8,504 nt of DNA. Origin: Hyphomicrobiaceae bacterium. Lineage in GTDB: Bacteria > Pseudomonadota > Alphaproteobacteria > Rhizobiales > Hyphomicrobiaceae. Shown piece after piece: positions 5,705 through 8,504 of the stretch. Where the stretch lies: assembly GCA_020442225.1 (NCBI GenBank), contig JAGRKR010000003.1:699-9202 (forward strand). The letters are read 5' to 3'. Position 1 is the stretch's first letter. Every line of letters begins with the position of its first letter. The notes under the pieces were generated by a model. It ran no database searches and was not told the origin of the DNA. It was given only the letters and a program-made list of their open reading frames with translations. The position numbers were made by a program, and so were the translations under genes.

Positions 5705-7176
5705 CATCCCACAACGCCATGCAAGGCTTGGAGCCGACGCTCTACGAGGCGAGCGTTCCCGGCCGATGCGGCCTCAGTCTGCCGCGGCTCGACGTGCCGG
5801 AGGCGGCGCTGCCGGAGACCTGGCTCAGATCCGATCTCGGCCTGCCGGAGCTGAGCGAGCTCGACGTCATCCGCCACTATCAGCATCTCGCGCAACGTAA
5901 TTTCGGGGTCGACAGCGGCTTCTATCCTCTCGGCTCCTGTACGATGAAATACAACCCGCGCATCTGTGAGGAGGTCGCCCGTCTCGACGGCTTCGCACTT
6001 GCGCACCCGCTTGCGCCGGAGGGGCAGGTGCAAGGCAACCTCGCGCTGATGTGGCGGCTGCAGCGCTGGCTGGCGGAGATCGGCGGCTTTGCGCAGGTGT
6101 CCCTGCAGCCGGCTGCCGGTGCTCACGGCGAGCTGACGGGGTTGCTCATGATGCGCGCCTATCACCGCGACCGGGGCGCCGCGCACCGCGACCAGATCCT
6201 CATTCCCGACTCGGCCCACGGCACCAACCCCGCCTCGACGACGATGGCCGGCTACGTCGCCGTGGAGATCCCGTCGGATCAGCGCGGCAACATCGATCTC
6301 GATGCGCTCGCGGCCGCCTGCACGGACCGCGTGGCTGGCCTGATGATCACCAATCCGAACACGCTCGGGCTGTTCGAGGAGCATCTTGGCGAGGTGGTCC
6401 GCGCGGTCCATGCCTGCGGCGGCCTCGTCTATGGCGACGGCGCCAACATGAACGCGCTCACCGGCATTGCGCGGCCCGCCGATCTGGGCATCGACGTGAT
6501 GCACTTCAATCTGCACAAGACGTTCGCCACGCCGCACGGCGGTGGTGGGCCGGGCTCGGGGCCGGTCGGCGCTTCGGCTGATCTCGCCCCCTATCTGCCG
6601 GGACCGATCGCCTCGGAGCTGGTCGCGGCGAGCGAGGGTGTGCCGGCTCGCTTCGGCTGGCGCATGCCGGATCGCTCGATCGGCCGCATGGCGGCGTACC
6701 ACGGCAGTTTCGCGCTGCTCGTGCGGGCCTATGCCTACCTGCGGCTCCTCGGTGCGGAAGGACTGCGCAGCAATGCCATGCACGCCGTGCTCAACGCCAA
6801 CTACCTGCGCGCGTGCCTGCGTGCGATCCTGCCGGTGCGCTTCGACAGGGTCTGTATGCACGAGTTCGTGTGCGAGGGGCGCGTCGCCGGCAGTCCTGTG
6901 CATGCGCTCGACATCAGCAAGCGCCTCATGGACTATGGTTTCCATCCCCCGACGAACTATTTCCCACTGACCGTGCGGGAGGCGCTGATGATCGAGCCGA
7001 CGGAGTGTGAGAGCAAGCCGACGCTCGACGCCTTCGTGGCCGCGCTCACGCGCATCGCGGCGGAGGCCAGGGAGACGCCGGAGCTTCTGACGACGGCGCC
7101 GCATTCCACGCCTGTCGGCCGTCTCGACGAGGTGAAGGCAGCGCGCGAGCGTGTGCTCACGGAACGGTGTCGATGA
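5701..7176 (+). CDS. gcvPB: Glycine dehydrogenase (decarboxylating), P-protein subunit 2 (PLP-binding)
   Basis: The 491-residue protein is the catalytic half of the split P-protein. Lys273 in NLHKTFATPHGGGGPG is the expected Schiff-base lysine for pyridoxal phosphate. Other family blocks are FYPLGSCTMKYNP (74-86), DSAHGTNPASTTMAGY (170-185), ITNPNTLGLFEE, YGDGANMNALTG (244-255), RAYAYLRLLGAEGLR, and near the end GFHPPTNYFPLTVREALMIEPTE. With GcvPA it decarboxylates glycine and transfers aminomethyl to lipoylated H-protein, or makes glycine in reverse. The ATG at 5701 shares ATGA with the gcvPA stop; the frame is open upstream to 5137, but that stretch only shadows gcvPA. ECESK stands where ETESK is usual after EPT, a small deviation. 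Length fits the family (about 480-490). GcvT, GcvH and dihydrolipoyl dehydrogenase must be encoded elsewhere if this enzyme works in the full system. Confidence 0.96.
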   Translation: MTSHNAMQGLEPTLYEASVPGRCGLSLPRLDVPEAALPETWLRSDLGLPELSELDVIRHYQHLAQRNFGVDSGFYPLGSCTMKYNPRICEEVARLDGFALAHPLAPEGQVQGNLALMWRLQRWLAEIGGFAQVSLQPAAGAHGELTGLLMMRAYHRDRGAAHRDQILIPDSAHGTNPASTTMAGYVAVEIPSDQRGNIDLDALAAACTDRVAGLMITNPNTLGLFEEHLGEVVRAVHACGGLVYGDGANMNALTGIARPADLGIDVMHFNLHKTFATPHGGGGPGSGPVGASADLAPYLPGPIASELVAASEGVPARFGWRMPDRSIGRMAAYHGSFALLVRAYAYLRLLGAEGLRSNAMHAVLNANYLRACLRAILPVRFDRVCMHEFVCEGRVAGSPVHALDISKRLMDYGFHPPTNYFPLTVREALMIEPTECESKPTLDAFVAALTRIAAEARETPELLTTAPHSTPVGRLDEVKAARERVLTERCR

Positions 7177-7218
7177 TGTCGGGGGCGGCGCTCCGGCACC
7201 GCGGGTGCAGTCCGCTCT

Positions 7219-7239
7219 AAGAGCCGGTGTGGGGCTCTT
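7219..7239 (+). other. Hairpin between gcvPB and the protease gene
   Basis: AAGAGCC (7219-7225) pairs perfectly with GGCTCTT (7233-7239) around a seven-base loop. The first arm can instead pair with GCTCT just upstream (7214-7218), though with almost no loop. There is no following T run, so it does not look like an intrinsic terminator; read-through into the protease gene seems likely. It may mark an RNA processing or stability boundary within the operon. The stem is short. Confidence 0.35.
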
Positions 7240-7265
7240 CGCGTGAGGCGAGAAAGGATGTCTGC

Positions 7266-8357
7266 ATGCTGGCTGGCGGATCGTTCAAGCTGTTCAGTGT
7301 CGCTGGAACCGACGTGAAGGTGCACCCGACCTTCTTCCTGCTGCTCGCCTGGATCGGCGTCATGTACTGGCTGAGCGGCGGGCCGGCGGCGGCGGTGTCG
7401 GGCATCATCTTCATTCTGTTGCTGTTCGTCTGCGTCCTGCTGCACGAGTTCGGTCACATCTTCGCCGCCTCACGCTACGGCATACGTACGCCCGACATCA
7501 CGCTGCTGCCGATCGGCGGCGTCGCCTCGCTCGAGCGCATGCCGGAAAAGCCCTCGCAGGAAATCGTCGTGGCGCTGGCTGGTCCCGCGGTTACCCTGGC
7601 CATCGCCATCGTGCTCATCGCGGCGCTCGGTTTCCGCTTCGACGTGACGGACATCGCGCGCCTCGAGGATGTGCGCACCAGCATGGTAGGGCGCCTTGCA
7701 GCGGCGAACGTGGCGCTGCTCGTCTTCAACCTCATTCCGGCTTTCCCGATGGATGGCGGCCGGGTGCTGCGCGCGCTCCTTGCCATCCGGCTCGGCCATA
7801 CCCAGGCGACGCGCGTAGCGGCGCGCATCGGGCAAATGTTCGCCGTGCTGCTCGGCTTCCTCGGGCTGCTCGGCAATCCGCTGCTGGTGCTGGTGGCTGT
7901 GTTCGTGTTCATGGCGGCGGCGGGCGAGGCCGGTTATGTGCAGGTCCGCGACCTGACGCGCGGCTATCTGGCTGCGGACGCCATGATCACGACGTACGAG
8001 CCGCTCAGTCCGCTCGCCACGGCAGACGACGGTGCAGCGCTGCTGCTCGCCACGACGCAGCAGGAGTTCCTCGTCGTCGACGGCGCGGGCACGCTCAGGG
8101 GCGTGGTGACGCGCCAGGCCTTGATCAAGGCGCTGTCGGAAACGGGGGGAGCGACCCCGGTGCTCGACATCATGACGGCGGACGTACCGATGGTTTCCGA
8201 GCGGGCGAGCCTCGACTCGGTCTTCCAGGCGTTGCAGCGCCGGGAGGTGTCCGTGATCGGCGTCGCCGGCGTAGACGGGCGGCTCAAGGGATACATCAGC
8301 CCGGAGAACCTGTCGGAGCTGATCATGATCCGCTCGGCCAAGGCGAAGCAGGTCTGA
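7266..8357 (+). CDS. Site-2 protease family membrane metalloprotease (M50) with C-terminal CBS domain pair
   Basis: The 363-residue protein is an intramembrane zinc protease of the M50/S2P class. The zinc motif HEFGH (residues 60-64) lies in a hydrophobic helix, and the third zinc ligand region NLIPAFPMDGGRV (155-167, Asp163) is intact. Hydrophobic segments near 22-36, 43-66, 97-121, 141-160 and 192-218 give a multi-pass core. The soluble tail forms two CBS repeats, about 235-290 (AADAMITTYEPL onwards) and 300-352 (LDIMTADVPMV to GYISPENLSEL). CBS pairs often bind adenosine ligands such as AMP or ATP, so the protease may be gated by energy state. Relatives include Mycobacterium Rip3-like proteins. 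The frame is open from a GTG at 7227, but ATG at 7266 is preferred: AAAGGA lies 7 bases ahead and the family start LFSVAGTDVKVH follows. It lies 89 bases after gcvPB, so it is probably cotranscribed. Its substrate, often a membrane-bound anti-sigma factor in this class, is not visible. Confidence 0.93.
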   Translation: MLAGGSFKLFSVAGTDVKVHPTFFLLLAWIGVMYWLSGGPAAAVSGIIFILLLFVCVLLHEFGHIFAASRYGIRTPDITLLPIGGVASLERMPEKPSQEIVVALAGPAVTLAIAIVLIAALGFRFDVTDIARLEDVRTSMVGRLAAANVALLVFNLIPAFPMDGGRVLRALLAIRLGHTQATRVAARIGQMFAVLLGFLGLLGNPLLVLVAVFVFMAAAGEAGYVQVRDLTRGYLAADAMITTYEPLSPLATADDGAALLLATTQQEFLVVDGAGTLRGVVTRQALIKALSETGGATPVLDIMTADVPMVSERASLDSVFQALQRREVSVIGVAGVDGRLKGYISPENLSELIMIRSAKAKQV

Positions 8358-8393
8358 GGGGCGATCGGCCGGGGGCGCAGCGGCGGGTCGCTG

Positions 8394-8435
8394 TTGATCT
8401 CCGTCAAGCGGGCGAGGCGGCTCTGCGCGTAGAGG
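8394..8435 (+). promoter_or_regulatory. Second FNR/FixK-type box with matched -10 element, facing the right edge
   Basis: TTGATCTCCGTCAA (8394-8407) is another perfect TTGA-N6-TCAA palindrome. TAGAGG (8430-8435) follows after 22 bases, so a start near 8442 puts the centre of the box at -41.5, the class II position. The geometry and the TAGAG core repeat those of the promoter at 2981-3021. It lies 36 bases after the protease stop and points to a gene beginning at or beyond the right edge. An ATG at 8494 may be its start, but only 11 bases are visible, so no gene is called. The stretch 8358-8504 otherwise holds only a short hairpin. Confidence 0.63.
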
Positions 8436-8453
8436 CATCGACGGCCTCGATGC
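8435..8453 (+). other. Short hairpin at the predicted start of the right-edge transcript
   Basis: GCATCGA (8435-8441) pairs perfectly with TCGATGC (8447-8453) around a five-base loop. It overlaps the end of the -10-like element and the predicted start near 8442. It could end the protease transcript coming from the left, but no T tract follows. A DNA-level operator is equally possible. Nothing in the sequence decides between these. Confidence 0.35.
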
Positions 8454-8504
8454 GAGGTCGGGTGTCGCGGCAGCGATTGTGCAGGCAGACCACATGGGAA
8501 TGAG

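Noticed and set aside
3239..5707. An open frame of 822 codons on the minus strand antisense to the kinase and gcvPA genes
   Set aside because: It is rich in Arg, Ala, His and Asp with no recognisable domain and lies entirely opposite two well-supported genes. Long antisense frames are common in high-GC DNA.
5566..7104. A 512-codon minus-strand open frame opposite gcvPB
   Set aside because: It has low-complexity, arginine-rich composition without motifs, while gcvPB on the other strand has every family block.
8494..8504. Possible start of the next gene (ATG GGA ATG AG)
   Set aside because: Only 11 bases are visible and there is no convincing ribosome binding site ahead, so the gene cannot be supported. 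GGGAATGAG could equally be upstream of a start beyond the edge.

Overview
The window is high-GC proteobacterial DNA with tightly packed genes. The glnK-amt pair next to an acyl-CoA thioesterase II gene and a divergent UbiH-family hydroxylase suggests an alphaproteobacterium, probably of the order Hyphomicrobiales. That placement is inferred from remembered gene order and GC content, not from a search.

Left part (1-2940), housekeeping. On the minus strand lie tesB (654-1580), then glnK (117-455), then the first 23 codons of an amt ammonium transporter (1-70) that runs off the left edge. A sigma-54-type promoter (517-532) with an IHF-like site behind it (565-577) sits ahead of glnK, as expected for nitrogen-limitation control of glnK-amt. 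An FAD monooxygenase of the UbiH/UbiF/COQ6 family (1702-2940) is transcribed divergently from tesB.

Right part (2941-8504), an apparent oxygen-responsive block on the plus strand. A perfect FNR/FixK-type palindrome (2981-2994), placed 21 bases before a -10-like TAGAGT, precedes a leader with two hairpins. Four genes follow: an ATP-NAD/AcoX-type kinase (3125-4261), the two subunits of a split glycine decarboxylase P-protein, gcvPA (4352-5704) and gcvPB (5701-7176, with ATGA overlap), and a membrane site-2 protease carrying two CBS domains (7266-8357). A second FNR/FixK-type palindrome (8394-8407), 22 bases before TAGAGG, lies after the protease and points to a gene beyond the right edge.

Working hypothesis: the right part belongs to a low-oxygen or stationary-phase regulon. 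It would join a glycine decarboxylase/synthase P-protein, encoded without gcvT or gcvH, to a predicted NAD-kinase-like enzyme and to a regulated intramembrane protease whose CBS pair may sense adenylate status. The promoter geometry and gene identities are read from the sequence; the shared regulation and physiology are inference. No tRNA, rRNA, CRISPR array, insertion sequence or riboswitch was recognised, and no gap between genes exceeds 200 bases.
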